Assembly (NCBI GenBank): GCA_019828565.1
Contig: JAHDYR010000038.1
Location: forward strand, 744,001 to 808,000
Direction of reading: 5' to 3'
From: Carpediemonas membranifera
Taxonomy: Eukaryota; Fornicata
DNA length: 64,000 nucleotides
Shown here: positions 29,790 through 40,245 of the stretch, one piece after another
How positions within the stretch are numbered: position 1 is the first letter of the stretch
How the letters are laid out: every line of letters begins with the position of its first letter
Notes under the pieces: model-generated
Databases searched by the model: none
The model's input: the letters and a program-made list of their open reading frames with translations, nothing else
Told to the model about the DNA's origin: nothing
Translations under genes and position numbers: made by a program

Positions 29790-32480
29790 ATGGGCACCGG
29801 GGCCTGGCTATTCCTGCTGCTCACGGTTGCTGCTGCCGCGGATATCGCTGTAACAGAGACGCAGCGCCTTTCGTCAGAATACCCAGCGGATTTGAACCGT
29901 TTTGGGGTGGATCTCATGGTCTGTGGCACGCTGGCCTGCATCGGGCAGTTCAACAACAACGACGCAACGGGGCGTGCCTTTGTGTACCAAACTACGGACG
30001 GTGAAACATGGTCTTTCCTGCACGAACTCCAGCGCGATGATTTCTCCGCTCCCGGCGATATCGCCAGCAATTTCGGGAGCTCATGCGCCCTTGACGCCAC
30101 TAGGATCGCTGTAGGCGCAGAAGGAGACGTTATTACCACCCTGGCGGACGCCGGCTCGGTCTACATCTTCGAGGCCACCGGGGCACCCGCCCAGTGGGAG
30201 CAGGCCGCCAAGGTCACGCCCGACACGCCCGAGGCGGACGCCAGGTTCGGGTCAGCCGTGGCAGTGGCCGGGGACACTCTGGTCGTGGGAAGCAGCGGAT
30301 ATTCCGGCTCGGGAGCGGTGTATATCTTCAAATACGGCTCGACATGGACTCAATCGAATCTATTCGCACCGCTCCCAGCTGATACGGGCTACAGATTTGG
30401 CTGCTCGGTAGATATTGACGGAGATTGGATCGTAGTCGGGGCTGACCGCATCAGCGTGGGCGGGGTTGGTGCTGTTGGCCAGGCCTTCGTCTACCAGAAC
30501 ACCGGGGCGCAGTGGGTCTACCATGCTGTCCTCACGCCCACCGTTGTCGCAGAAGACACATTCTTTGGATCGTCGGTCAGTGTATGTGGAGATACGATTG
30601 CGGTCGGAGCTGATGCAAGTCCTGGAGTGGAGCTGTCCTCGACAGGGGTGGTCTATGTCTACAGGTTGAAGGGCACGACCTGGGCGTTCGCCGCCAAGCT
30701 GAACGGGACCGAGCCTGGCGAGAAGTTCGGCCGTGACGTCAGCCTCAGTGGGGGCGTCCTCGTGGTCGGGGCCACTGGCCGGGGTGCAGTGGCGGACTCG
30801 GGCAACGCCTATGTGTTCATCGAGAGCCACGGCGTGTGGATTCTGACGCAGACCCTCGGCTCGGCAGCCCCCGTGGCCTCAGCTGTCCTGGGCGGTCGCG
30901 TGGCAGTCGACGGCGCGGCCATCCTCGCGACAGCGTGGGGCGAGGCCAATGAGCAGGGTGCCGTCTACTTTTTCGACAACCAGTGGGGCTACTGCCCGCC
31001 CGGGACGTACAACGCGGCCGGGGTGTGCGTCGACTGCTCCACCCTCGGGGAGTACGCCGCTTGGAACCAGACGGCGTGCAGTCCCGCGGCGGTCGGGTCC
31101 TTCAGCGACGACTACAGGACCGAGGTCGCCTGCACGGATGACGGGGCGTACACGAACGTCACCGGCAGCACCGAGTGCGTGACGGCGACGGCGGGGTGGT
31201 TCGTCGACCCCTCCGACCACACCAAGCAGCGGCCCTGTGACGACGAGTGGTACTCATCGGACCCGGGGCAGGCTGGGTGCACGGCATGTGAACCTCTGAC
31301 GAGCACGCCGGCCGACGGGGAGCCGCACACGGCCTGCACCGGCTACGTCATCCCGGGTGACGTTACGGCGCTCAATACGACGGTGATGACAACACCGCTC
31401 GACTCGGCCACGGTCGATGGCGTGAGCTGCGTCACCCTGGTCTCGGGCCCCGTCACGTTCCTCGTCCCGCTCATCGCCCCGACCAATGGCGTGATCAAGT
31501 CGGGCGTGTACGCCATCACCATGACGTTCGGGGCCCTGGTGGAGACCGCCACTGTCACTATCATGACCGACATCCCAGTCAATCCAGACCTCGCCATCGA
31601 CGGTATGAGTCTGACAGCCACCATGGCCTCGCGGGTCTGCCCGACACTGTTTGCGATCGACGGCATGGCATGGTCGACCCCGCCGAGTCAGTTTGAAGTC
31701 GTCGAGTCGGGTTCAGTGGTGTGCACAGCCACGGCGGGGCTCAGCTCTGAGAACATCACCGCGCTCGCCCCGCACTTTACCACAACAGTTGCTGCTGATG
31801 AAGAGGAAGGGGTTGTCTGCCTCGCCCTGGCCGAGGCATCCTTCGTCAGCATTGGTCTTGTTGCCGTCACCATCGATGATGAGCCCCTAACCCTCGCCCT
31901 CTCCGGCGGCATGGCGTGTGGCGTGACCATCGGCCCGTTTGAAACCGTCATTTCGTCTTCAGTCCTGGAGGCCTTCTACGGGTCGACCCTTATCGCCACG
32001 TCGAAGCCGACCCCCGCCAGTGACAGCTCGATGCTGACGACAGTAGCTGTTGTTGGGGGAGTTGCCCTTGCTGGCGTTGTCGTGGCCATTCTCGTCATCA
32101 TTGTTCTCATAGGTGACGTCGCCGCCTGTCTCGTGTGCGTTCCTGTTGTACTATACCTCGTAAGATACCGGCAACGGAAAGCCGAGCTGCCCAAGACCAC
32201 TGCTCCCATTACCACCCCGGCACCGTCATCCATCCCAAAGCTCGACCTCGGGCAAGCGCCTGCCCCACCGCCCAAGGAGACGCCCCCGGCCAAGCTTCCC
32301 CCCCTCAGCCTGCCCGGCCCCAAGGTATGCATCCCGGCAACTCTGAGCGATACCATCAGCACGCTACACACGCCAGAGGCCATGGCGTCGTTGAAGGTGC
32401 CGAGCAGACCGGCTCTGCCTCCTGCGGGGAGCGCCTCCTCCATTCCCTCGATCCCGAAGCTCCCGGGGATCGCACCATGA
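29790..32480 (+). CDS. FG-GAP/Cys-rich type I surface protein
   Basis: An 896-aa predicted surface receptor. Residues 1-17 are a signal peptide (MGTGAWLFLLLTVAAAA). Residues about 25-390 hold seven or so FG-GAP/integrin-alpha-like repeats, with recurrent units such as RFGSAVAVAGDTLVVG and GSVYIF or GAVYIF. A Cys-rich region (about 405-530) includes CPPGTYNAAGVCVDC, as in GCC2/GCC3 or ephrin-receptor-like modules. A beta-rich stalk follows, then one strong membrane segment (about 748-788), RYRQRK as stop-transfer, and a 105-residue cytoplasmic tail rich in proline with several PPxxxP-like sites. The layout suggests an adhesion or sensing protein. The ligand is unknown. Start is the first ATG, 11 bases after TAAACTGC. 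Confidence 0.85.
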   Translation: MGTGAWLFLLLTVAAAADIAVTETQRLSSEYPADLNRFGVDLMVCGTLACIGQFNNNDATGRAFVYQTTDGETWSFLHELQRDDFSAPGDIASNFGSSCALDATRIAVGAEGDVITTLADAGSVYIFEATGAPAQWEQAAKVTPDTPEADARFGSAVAVAGDTLVVGSSGYSGSGAVYIFKYGSTWTQSNLFAPLPADTGYRFGCSVDIDGDWIVVGADRISVGGVGAVGQAFVYQNTGAQWVYHAVLTPTVVAEDTFFGSSVSVCGDTIAVGADASPGVELSSTGVVYVYRLKGTTWAFAAKLNGTEPGEKFGRDVSLSGGVLVVGATGRGAVADSGNAYVFIESHGVWILTQTLGSAAPVASAVLGGRVAVDGAAILATAWGEANEQGAVYFFDNQWGYCPPGTYNAAGVCVDCSTLGEYAAWNQTACSPAAVGSFSDDYRTEVACTDDGAYTNVTGSTECVTATAGWFVDPSDHTKQRPCDDEWYSSDPGQAGCTACEPLTSTPADGEPHTACTGYVIPGDVTALNTTVMTTPLDSATVDGVSCVTLVSGPVTFLVPLIAPTNGVIKSGVYAITMTFGALVETATVTIMTDIPVNPDLAIDGMSLTATMASRVCPTLFAIDGMAWSTPPSQFEVVESGSVVCTATAGLSSENITALAPHFTTTVAADEEEGVVCLALAEASFVSIGLVAVTIDDEPLTLALSGGMACGVTIGPFETVISSSVLEAFYGSTLIATSKPTPASDSSMLTTVAVVGGVALAGVVVAILVIIVLIGDVAACLVCVPVVLYLVRYRQRKAELPKTTAPITTPAPSSIPKLDLGQAPAPPPKETPPAKLPPLSLPGPKVCIPATLSDTISTLHTPEAMASLKVPSRPALPPAGSASSIPSIPKLPGIAP

Positions 32481-32582
32481 GCGGTGGCCGTCCTTGTACT
32501 ATGCTCAATTAATTCTGGAACATCTAAAACACTTTAGCTATGCCGCGGTGTCTGGGCCGCACCGCACCTATGCTTTCGTTCT

Positions 32583-33303
32583 AAATGCCGATGCCCAGCG
32601 ACATATCTACGAATGCTGAGAACTTCTTCGCGACCTTCTTCAGGGCCGACCGGGGCCGGGCCGACGATGTCTCCGGCTCGGCCTTGACTCTTGTGGCCTT
32701 CTCCGCCTCTCTGGCCAGCTGGGACGTCGTCTCGGGTCTGGCGCTGACGCTGTGGGCCCGGGCCCTGGACTGTGGGGCAAGGTGACGGCTGGGGCTCTCC
32801 TGATGGGACACGCTGATCGAGTTCCTGCGTGCCTTTCTCTCTGGGGCGAGAGGGAGGGCGTGGGGCCGCCTCGCTCTCTTGCTGCGGTCCCCATCTCCCG
32901 TCGACGAGCGCAGGGAGCTCACGCTGCTTTCGCTGCCGTTTTTCATCAGATCCCGCACCGCATCAAACAGCTCGAACGAGTCCCCAGGCTCGATTGTCTC
33001 GAGCTGCTGTATGATTGGCGAGGAGGGGTCCATGAGGAGAATGGACTCCTCTTCCTGGGAGCTGGGGTTCATCGGAGGGATAGGGACCCCGTAGCGGTTC
33101 TTATGAGTGTGTTTTGCGTATTCCATGGCCTCGTCGTGCTTTCTTACCGCCTTTTGCGGCTTAAGCAGGGCAAACTTCTCCTTCGGAGTGAGCTTGAGGA
33201 TTGAGGCGATCCGCTGGTCGTCGAAACCAGACGATCGAAGCTTTGCAACGCGTATTTGCATGTCTGGTGAGCGAATTGCGGCTAGTTCCTCTTCGCTAAG
33301 CAT
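32583..33303 (-). CDS. Unidentified basic, Ser/Arg-rich protein
   Basis: A protein of about 240 aa of unknown family. The first 75 residues (starting MLSEEELAAI) are helical and include a predicted helix-turn-helix-like stretch (LRSSGFDDQRIASILKLTPKEK). The middle is mixed. The last 120 residues are low complexity, rich in S, R, A and E, and probably disordered. The frame is also open from an ATG at 33381, but the 26 residues that would add look like leader. It lies tail-to-tail with the FG-GAP gene, about 100 bp apart. Confidence 0.65.
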
Positions 33304-33517
33304 CTTCTTCTTATAGCAAAAGATCGCGTCCGATCCGACGGGAAATCTGGGACTCTCCCAGTGACGGTCACCCGATCTCATGGCAGTACTCGGGTTCGGT
33401 CCAGCGAGCGGGTGTACCCTTACTAACCCCGCCGGCTAACCTGGAATGAGACAAAACTCCGCCACACATTCAGCAACTCTAGCAACATTCTCAACAGTAA
33501 ACTAGCTTTATCACAGC

Positions 33518-35191
33518 TCAGCTCCGCATCTGCTGACACCTCTGCAGGGCGACCCCCGACACCAGCCACTCGCCCGTCCACACGCTGATGTGGACGTTGC
33601 CCTCAGGCGACGAGTTGAACGGGACCAGGACGACAGGGGCGCCGGGCTTGATCTTCATCGACCACACACCACTCCCGCCGACCTGCCTTGACCGCGTCAT
33701 TTTGACAGGTGTGCCGCGCGTCCAATCCTCGTTGAGCCTGAAGTCGCCTTGTACCTCGAACGCTGCGAGGTCGACCTCCTTCCTGGCCTGCAGCTCCACG
33801 TGCAGCACGGCCCCGCCCTTCGCCTCTATCATCGAGGACGACTGGCCGCTGCTCGTCAGCACTGAGACCAGGGCCGCCGAGTTCTTGGCGAACCCCACGG
33901 ACATTTCCGGGCCCCGTCCGTGGGAGTCCATCGTCAGGCTGACCTGCGAGTAGTAGCAGGCCGGGACCCTCGTGAGCTCGACCAGGGCCGTCGACATCAC
34001 CCTGATGTGGTATCCCCCGTCGACCGCGGCGGCTGTGTGTGGGACGATGGTGAGGTACTCATCCGCCTTGCTGGCCGGGTGGAGCAGCTGGATCGTCAGG
34101 TCCCGCCTCCTGCCTCTTACGGCCCCGACCACGGCCCCTTCGTCCAGGACAATGGGGGCCCTGTCGGTCGTCTTCAGCACCGTCATCCCCACCGTCTGCG
34201 GCTGCTTCCCTCGCATGAAGAAGTCCTCCTGGGAAAGCTGGATCATGGTCAGGCGGGTCGCGGCGGACGCGGGCAGCTTCACCACGGCCTTCGGGTAGAG
34301 TGTCGCACTCCTGCTTGGCGAGGGCGTGACGGTGTTGGCGGAGGCCTTGAAGTTGCCGGAGACCTCCACGGTCGAAACCAGGTTGTCCGCACAGTAGCAG
34401 ATGTCGACCGACTCGAAGTCCTTGACAAAGTCGTCGAACACCATCCACCGCATATACGGGTCAGATTTGACGTAATCATCGAGTATTCCGGCATGCTTGG
34501 GGTCGATTTCCGGAGTACGGAGGGGGAAGCGGGAAGGGAGGAAATGCCGGAAAATAACGATCTTAAGCTGCCCGTCCCCGCCGATCGGCAGCTGCTTGAC
34601 CTCAATCACGGCGCAGACGATCTTGGACTCTCTATGGCTGGCTACGGCAACGCCGTGGCGCATGTCCATGACTGTATACAGCCGCGCCCAAACACTGTCG
34701 GCGTCTTTCATCTCCATATGGTAGCATACGCCGCCTGTGAGGTCTACAAGGGCGGCTGCAGGGTCACCGTCAAGGATGGCGTCGTAGCCGCCGTGGATCT
34801 TGGCATAGGCCTTTTCGAGCAGGCTCATCCAGATCTCGCCGGCGTTGGCTGAGTGGGCGTAGGCCAGTTGGCCGTACCGGGTGGGCAGCGTGGTGTCGAT
34901 GGTCGTGGAGCGCCACTCGCCGTCTTTGAAGAATCGCACGGTGGCGCTGTTCCCGTCGCTGGTGATGTCGGAAAAGAGGCGCGAGATTGCCGTATCCAGC
35001 GTAGCTACAGCTGAAAAGGCAGCAACATACCAGCATCGGCTCGGAGCTTGCTTGCTTGAGACCATGACGCTCGAGGGATGCGGAGCTTCTTCAAAAAAGA
35101 GCGTTGGCCTCACGTTACCAGCAAAAAGGATGTCCTGCGGTTGTTTGAATACAATTTCATTGGTTGGTTTCTTCTTATTGCCCTTCACCAT
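33518..35191 (-). CDS. Calpain-like protein, probably catalytically inactive
   Basis: A 557-aa protein with a recognisable calpain (C2) protease fold. SRCWYVAAFSAVA at about residues 51-63 aligns with the calpain active-site helix and keeps the Cys. SLLEKAYAKIHGGYDAI and ALVDLTGG match the conserved calpain core. Downstream, the usual GHAYSV and LRNPWG segments are not recognisable: the region reads HGVAVASHRESK and PLRTPEIDPK, so the catalytic His and Asn appear lost. The C-terminal 300 residues are beta-rich, like calpain-type C2-like/CBSW domains. Inactive calpain-like proteins are common in protist cytoskeletons. The ATG at 35191 (MVKGNKKK) is preferred; an open frame extends upstream to 35377 without coding character. 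Confidence 0.8.
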   Translation of the reverse strand: MVKGNKKKPTNEIVFKQPQDILFAGNVRPTLFFEEAPHPSSVMVSSKQAPSRCWYVAAFSAVATLDTAISRLFSDITSDGNSATVRFFKDGEWRSTTIDTTLPTRYGQLAYAHSANAGEIWMSLLEKAYAKIHGGYDAILDGDPAAALVDLTGGVCYHMEMKDADSVWARLYTVMDMRHGVAVASHRESKIVCAVIEVKQLPIGGDGQLKIVIFRHFLPSRFPLRTPEIDPKHAGILDDYVKSDPYMRWMVFDDFVKDFESVDICYCADNLVSTVEVSGNFKASANTVTPSPSRSATLYPKAVVKLPASAATRLTMIQLSQEDFFMRGKQPQTVGMTVLKTTDRAPIVLDEGAVVGAVRGRRRDLTIQLLHPASKADEYLTIVPHTAAAVDGGYHIRVMSTALVELTRVPACYYSQVSLTMDSHGRGPEMSVGFAKNSAALVSVLTSSGQSSSMIEAKGGAVLHVELQARKEVDLAAFEVQGDFRLNEDWTRGTPVKMTRSRQVGGSGVWSMKIKPGAPVVLVPFNSSPEGNVHISVWTGEWLVSGVALQRCQQMRS

Positions 35192-35438
35192 AATGTTTTG
35201 GCCTGGGTCGCAACAAATCTCGGGTGCGTCTGACCCCAGATGTGGATCGCCCAATCGCCCCGGGAGCCTGGCCCCACCCTCTACTGGGCTAGCGAGACCC
35301 AGTCCGCCCCCTTTACGAAAAGCGACATCGTGACACGGTTGGGACTGTAGCATGACTTGTGCACGGAAGACTGGCAACGCACAAACGCCCCAGCCATGCC
35401 AGACACAACACTACTATATACGATTTATCACTGGATGA

Positions 35439-37271
35439 TCACATCTCCCACATCATGATGGCGCCCTCCTCGCCGATCGACACAATGCCCTTCCCATCAG
35501 GCCGCAGCAGGGCCCGGTTCACGGCGCCGGAGTGGCCCTGGCCGATGTGGGTGCAGACGCCAAGGTCATAGTCCCAGACCTTGACGAGGGTGTCGTGACC
35601 ACCAGAGACGAATGTCTCCCCGTCCGGGGCGATGTCGAGGGAGTTGAGCGCCCCGCTGATAGAGCCCTCTAGCTCACGGATTATCTCACCGTCAACGGCA
35701 TCCCACCAGCCGAGCTTACGGTCGCTGCCGGTGGTGAGAACCTGGCTCTCATCAGGGTGGTAAACTGCACTGTTGAAGCACGTCGGCGCGAGGAAGGACT
35801 GGACGCGCTGGTGGGCAGTGAGCGACCAGGTGTTGCAGGAGCCGTCGGCAGAGGCGGACAGGGCCTCGCTGTCGTCGGCCCTGATGGCGACCTGGTTCAC
35901 TGCGCTCTTATGGCCCTTCATGGACGCCAGCATCGACTGGGACATCGACCCGATGCGCCAGACACGGACGTCGCCGTTAGCACCACCCGAGACGATGCGG
36001 GTACAATCGTGGGTCGGGGCGAGGGCCGTGACAGAGTTGTGTGCGTTCTCGATGACGTAGAGCAGCTTGCCGGACTGGGGGCCGAATGCACGGATGCGGC
36101 CGTCAGACCAGCCTGAGATGATCGTGTGGCCGTCAGGGGTGAACTCGACGCAGTTGCACACGACCTTGGGGACCTCGATGCGGAGGAGCTCCTTGCGGGT
36201 GGCCGTCTGCCACAGACGGATGCAGCCCTCGCCGCACGTGGCGAACACGCCGGCGAAGCCCTTGGGGAATGCGATGTTCTTCACGGGGGCGGCGTGCGCG
36301 GCCATCGCGATCTTGTTCTCCAGTGTACGGGGGTGAGCAGTGTAGATGGTGCCGTCCATCGTCCCGACGAGAAGGTCGGGGCTATTGGCGCCCATGGCGA
36401 TGGATGTGATGCCCGAGCGGAGGGTGGTGAGCTTGACCACGCGGAGGTTGCCGCGACGGAGGATGCCGAGACGACCGCCTCCAGTGCCAAAGACGATGTC
36501 GCCGTCGCTGTTGCGCTCGATGCACGTGATGCCGCCCGGGAAGACCTTAGGGGGTGCGGACTCGAGGAACAGGAACGTCTCGAGGGAGACCTTGAGGACG
36601 TCGCCAGTGTGGGAGGAGATGAAGCAGTGCGTGTCGTCGGGGTGGATGATGAGGTCGAGGGCGTGGCGCTTGAGCTGGCCGAGGTTGACGGGCTGGTAGA
36701 CAAGGACGCGGCCGGGCCTATCGAGAGTCCAGACACCGATGCGCTCGACACCGGCCGTGACGATCTTGCAGTTGTCGTTGTTGTAGAAGGAAATGCAGGT
36801 AGTGCGGTTGCCAACGAGGGCGTGGCCGGCGAGGGCCTTCTGGTCGGCGAGGTCGTACACGACCATCTGGTTGTCGTCCTCGTCACCGATGGAGGCGAGG
36901 AGCTCCTCATCCGCGCTGAAGGCGAGGCCCTGGACACGAGTCTTGTGGATAGTGAAGCGCATCAGCTCCTTGCGGTCGGCGAAGTCCCAGACAATGACCT
37001 CGGCAGTGAAGCCCATTTCAGTTTCAGTGCCCGTGGCAAGATAGCGGCCAGAAGGAGAGAGAATGAGACAAGAGATATCCTGTGTATGGCCGAAGAGGAA
37101 CTCGTCATCAGTGTTGTCCTTCTTGCCAATGGCATCGACGGAACGAATGATGACGGTGGAACCGAGGGGGTAGATCATATGTTCGCCATTGGGGTGTGCA
37201 ATGAGACCGTGAGGAACCTTGCTGTTGAATCCAATGAGAGTTTTAAGCTTCAGGTTTTGAGTTTCCGCCAT
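35439..37271 (-). CDS. CFAP52: CFAP52 (WDR16) ciliary WD40 protein
   Basis: A 610-aa protein of two WD40 propellers, close to the 620 aa of human CFAP52. The N terminus matches the family: LIGFNSKVPHGLIAHPNG, MIYPLGSTVIIRS, then LFGHTQDISCL. About 12-14 WD units follow (for example CEGCIRLWQTATRKELL, SDGRIRAFGPQSGKLL), ending with a final blade GHDTLVKVWDYDLG. CFAP52 is a microtubule-inner protein of axonemal doublets. Its presence argues for a motile flagellum. The ATG at 37271 (MAETQNLK) is preferred to an upstream in-frame Met at 37313. TGA is followed after a few bases by GTGATAAAT. Confidence 0.94.
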   Translation of the reverse strand: MAETQNLKLKTLIGFNSKVPHGLIAHPNGEHMIYPLGSTVIIRSVDAIGKKDNTDDEFLFGHTQDISCLILSPSGRYLATGTETEMGFTAEVIVWDFADRKELMRFTIHKTRVQGLAFSADEELLASIGDEDDNQMVVYDLADQKALAGHALVGNRTTCISFYNNDNCKIVTAGVERIGVWTLDRPGRVLVYQPVNLGQLKRHALDLIIHPDDTHCFISSHTGDVLKVSLETFLFLESAPPKVFPGGITCIERNSDGDIVFGTGGGRLGILRRGNLRVVKLTTLRSGITSIAMGANSPDLLVGTMDGTIYTAHPRTLENKIAMAAHAAPVKNIAFPKGFAGVFATCGEGCIRLWQTATRKELLRIEVPKVVCNCVEFTPDGHTIISGWSDGRIRAFGPQSGKLLYVIENAHNSVTALAPTHDCTRIVSGGANGDVRVWRIGSMSQSMLASMKGHKSAVNQVAIRADDSEALSASADGSCNTWSLTAHQRVQSFLAPTCFNSAVYHPDESQVLTTGSDRKLGWWDAVDGEIIRELEGSISGALNSLDIAPDGETFVSGGHDTLVKVWDYDLGVCTHIGQGHSGAVNRALLRPDGKGIVSIGEEGAIMMWEM

Positions 37272-37637
37272 TGGAGGTGCTGTGAAATTTCTACGAGCGG
37301 ACTGCTGGAACAATCAATGCGGCCGAGCCCACGCAGATCCAGGGTGCCAGGGGCCACCTTAGGGCATAGGGTCGGGTGCCAGGCCCGTTATTCGATTTCA
37401 CATTCTTACCTAAAACTGCACAGGGATCGATTTGCAGCCGTGGGCGACAGAGGTCGGATGTAACAAGTGAATGCCTACCGTCCGGCATGTATGTATAAAT
37501 TCACGCCATCCAGCGGCTCCCTTCCCCATCGAGCAGTGGTCCACTACACGATCCTCTACACTGAGCGGCACTCACCTGACCCCGACCTCCTGGACACACA
37601 GGCCGTCCTTTACTGATGTATCAAACTCACGGGCCGC
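37272..37637. other. Intergenic region, no gene seen
   Basis: 366 bp between the CFAP52 start and the end of the dynein light chain gene. It must hold the CFAP52 promoter. An AAAACTGC motif lies at 37412-37419 (plus orientation). Short open frames are present but have no recognisable protein character. Confidence 0.5.
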
Positions 37638-38070
37638 TCACTCCTTGTAGCAGGCAAAGAGCTGGCACGAGATGGTGCACTTTGGCGCATGGTAGTTCGC
37701 CGTGATGAAGTTGTCCGTGTCAGTGTTCCAAAGACACCGGGACGACACGTCGAAGCCGTACTGCGCATTAGGCCGTGTTTGCGAGATCACGACCTGGACG
37801 GCGCACTTGTAGCGGGGGGGAATTTGGTCTGTGTGAGGGGGAAAATATGAACAAACCCTTCACGCGGTTAATAATAAGTGTTGCTACATCCTGGGACCGA
37901 TCACTGGCGTCATTGGGGTCATACTCATACGATTCGAACTGATCTTTGAGAATTCCGTTCACAATCTCCTTGATGGGCGTCGTCTTGAACAGATTCTGCG
38001 GCTCGGGGTCAGTACGATATGAATTCTCATAAATCGCTTGTGGTTGGTTGCTATCCTTGCCCTTTTGCAT
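37638..38070 (-). CDS. Tctex1-family dynein light chain
   Basis: Two exons, complement(join(37638..37828,37857..38070)), give 134 aa. The 28-nt intron (37829-37856) runs from GTTTGT to CCTCACACAG. Splicing joins TLIINRVKD to QIPPRYKCAVQVVISQTRP. The C-terminal half carries Tctex hallmarks: KCAVQVVISQ, SSRCLWNTDTDN and a terminal beta strand ending LFACYKE. Tctex1/DYNLT light chains bind dynein intermediate chains and cargo. Outer-arm and intraflagellar-transport dyneins use paralogues, and which applies here is not determined. The ATG at 38070 is the first ATG, with a TTG-opened extension rejected. Confidence 0.9.
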
Positions 38071-38210
38071 TGTAGTCAATCGCGAACGTGATTCTTACAT
38101 AAACTGCGACATCCTGTCCAAACGCCCAGGTCAGACGTATAGACTGTGCATGAACCACATCAACGATAACAATGTGTTTAAACTAATGCTGACAGCGGGC
38201 TCGGCACCAC

Positions 38211-38582
38211 TCACCTCACACCGCCCGGCCGACGCTCCCTAGCCTCCTCCCGCTGCTCGCCAATCTTCGGAGCAGTGCTATGGGTGACGCCGATCTTCTT
38301 ATCAGCGAGTATAATCCCGTTCAAGTTGTCCACAGCGAGCACGGCAGACGGGAAGGTGACGTACTCAATGAAGCAATAGCCCTTGCTGTGGCCTGATTCA
38401 GTTCTCGCCAGCTCAATGTCCATTATTTCTCCCATTTGTGAGAAAACAACCATCAAATCGCCTTCAGTGAGGGCCCTGTTGATGCCACCGACGAACACCC
38501 AGTTCGATTGGCGGTGTTTGTAGTGATACGAGACTTCTAACGAAGCTGTCAGATCAGGATACTCCTCGTCATAACGAGGCAT
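38211..38582 (-). CDS. RRM protein, RBMX2/Ist3-like
   Basis: A 123-aa single-RRM protein. RNP2 is WVFVGGIN (about residues 28-35) and RNP1 is KGYCFIEY (about 68-75). The signature INRALTEGDLMVVFSQMGEI and AVDNLNGIILADKKIGV closely follow RBMX2/Snu17 (Ist3), a subunit of the RES complex that helps activate the spliceosome. Retention of such a factor fits the many tiny introns in this window. The C terminus is short (ERRPGGVR), and a further exon beyond a GTGAGT near the stop cannot be excluded. Confidence 0.85.
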   Translation of the reverse strand: MPRYDEEYPDLTASLEVSYHYKHRQSNWVFVGGINRALTEGDLMVVFSQMGEIMDIELARTESGHSKGYCFIEYVTFPSAVLAVDNLNGIILADKKIGVTHSTAPKIGEQREEARERRPGGVR

Positions 38583-38680
38583 TCTTTTTGTATCTGTAGA
38601 GTGCTCCTACGCCGGGATTGAAGACGATCGGTCTTGACATAAACTGCACCAACTCGCAACGCATTCGAGGCGCTAGCATC

Positions 38681-39893
38681 ATGGAGAGCACCGCAATTGC
38701 AGCTAAGATTGCTGAGATTGAAGCCGAAATGGCTAAGACTCAGAAGAACAAGGCCACAGGTTCGTACCTATTCTTTCTCGCGCTGCAGGGCATTTCTCTT
38801 GTCCATACCGGTCCCTGGAAGGCTGCAGAAAGATTATTGCTATTGCATTGCTTACACAGAAGGTCACCTTGGTCTTCTCAAGGCCAAGCTCGCTAAGCTC
38901 CGCCGCGAGCTCATTGACGCCACGACAAAGAAGTCGGGCCCAGCAGGCGATGGTTTCGATGTGACCAAGGCCGGTGACGCCCGTGTCGGGCTGATAGGCT
39001 TCCCCAGTGTCGGCAAGTCGACTCTCCTGTCGACTCTGACAGAGACGGAGTCGGAGGCCGCGGACTACGAGTTCACCACACTGACGGCGATCCCCGGCAC
39101 CCTGGTCTACAACGGGGCCCGTATTCAGATCCTCGATCTGCCCGGTATCATCGAGGGTGCCAAGGACGGCAAGGGCCGAGGCCGCCAGGTTATCGGTACC
39201 GCCCGTACTTGTGACGTCATCCTCATCGTCCTGGACGCCGCCAAGCCTCTGCCCATGAAGAAGAAGATCGAGCATGAGCTGGAGGGCTTCGGGATCCGGC
39301 TGAACAAGAGGCCTCCGAACATCGTCGTGACGAAGAAAGACAAGGGCGGGGTCGGCTACACCGCGACCTGCGACCAGACCTTCATCAACACCGACGTTGT
39401 CAAGAGCGTCTGCCGCGAGCTGAAGGTGAACAACGTCGACATCGTGGCCCGTGAGGACTGCACCGTCGACCAGCTCATTGACGCCATCGAGGGCAACAGA
39501 GCATACATCCCGGCTGTCTATGCGTTGAACAAGATCGACCAGATCACGATCGAGGAGCTCGACCTCATGGACGAGCTCCCCTCCTGGGTCCCCATCTGCG
39601 CGTCCCATCGATGGAACCTGGACGAGCTCCTGGAGCTCATATGGAAGAAGCTGGACATGACCCGGTGTTACACCAAGCCACACGGTAAGGCGCCCGACTA
39701 CGAAGACCCTGTGATCCTCAAGCACGGCAAGAGGACGATCGAGGACTTCTGCGACCATATTCACAAGGCCATGGCGTCTGAGCTGAAGTACGCGCTCGTG
39801 TGGGGCGCCAGCGCGAAGCACCAGCCTCAGCGCGTCGGGAAAGAGCATATTCTTGCGGATGAGGATATCGTGCAGATTGTTAAACGGTCATAA
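38681..39893 (+). CDS. DRG1: DRG-family GTPase (DRG1/Rbg1-like)
   Basis: Two exons, join(38681..38759,38860..39893), give 370 aa (human DRG1 367). The intron (38760-38859) is 100 nt, the longest seen here, from GTTCGT to CTTACACAG. Exon 1 encodes the family N terminus [18 protein letters not shown]; exon 2 continues [17 protein letters not shown] motifs: GFPSVGKST (P-loop), [16 protein letters not shown] (switch II region) and ALNKID. An inserted S5D2L-like domain and a C-terminal TGS domain follow. DRG GTPases bind ribosomes with a DFRP partner and ease translation stalls. Promoter: ATAAACTGC at 38639-38647, head-to-head with the RRM gene 98 bp away. Confidence 0.95.
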
Positions 39894-40245
39894 GCGTGAT
39901 TTTACCGCTGGTTTAGGCATTTATCTCACTTGCAGTGTCTCTACATATATGCAGCCAGATAGGTCTAGCCACGTCTGGGCGATAACTTCATCACACGCAG
40001 CAACGTCGCTGCTGGTTGACTGCCATCCGCACTGGGTAAAGGTAGCCCCATGAGACCGAGCGAGAGTGCAAGGTAGATTTATAGACGATCGCCTAAGCGG
40101 TTGTCCGCGGCGTCAGACTGGCCTGGCTGTGTGCAGGCGAAGCCAAGGCCACTGTTTGCTTTGTAAGCTAAGTGTCAATATTTTAAAGATATGCCAACGA
40201 CAACGCGACATTCATCCGGGGCGGCACTGCCGTTTTATGGTCACA
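39894..40245. other. Tail-to-tail intergenic region, nothing seen
   Basis: 352 bp between the DRG stop and the stop of the SLC35F-like gene. It is less GC-rich than the genes. No tRNA-like A or B box, snRNA motif or coding frame was recognised. Confidence 0.5.

Noticed and set aside
36126-37463. A 445-codon plus-strand ORF opposite CFAP52
   Set aside because: It is a shadow frame. CFAP52 on the minus strand is a full-length, well-conserved protein.
39894-40245. A tRNA or snRNA gene in the tail-to-tail spacer
   Set aside because: No A/B boxes, acceptor-stem pairing or snRNA motifs could be found by eye. A covariance-model search would settle it.
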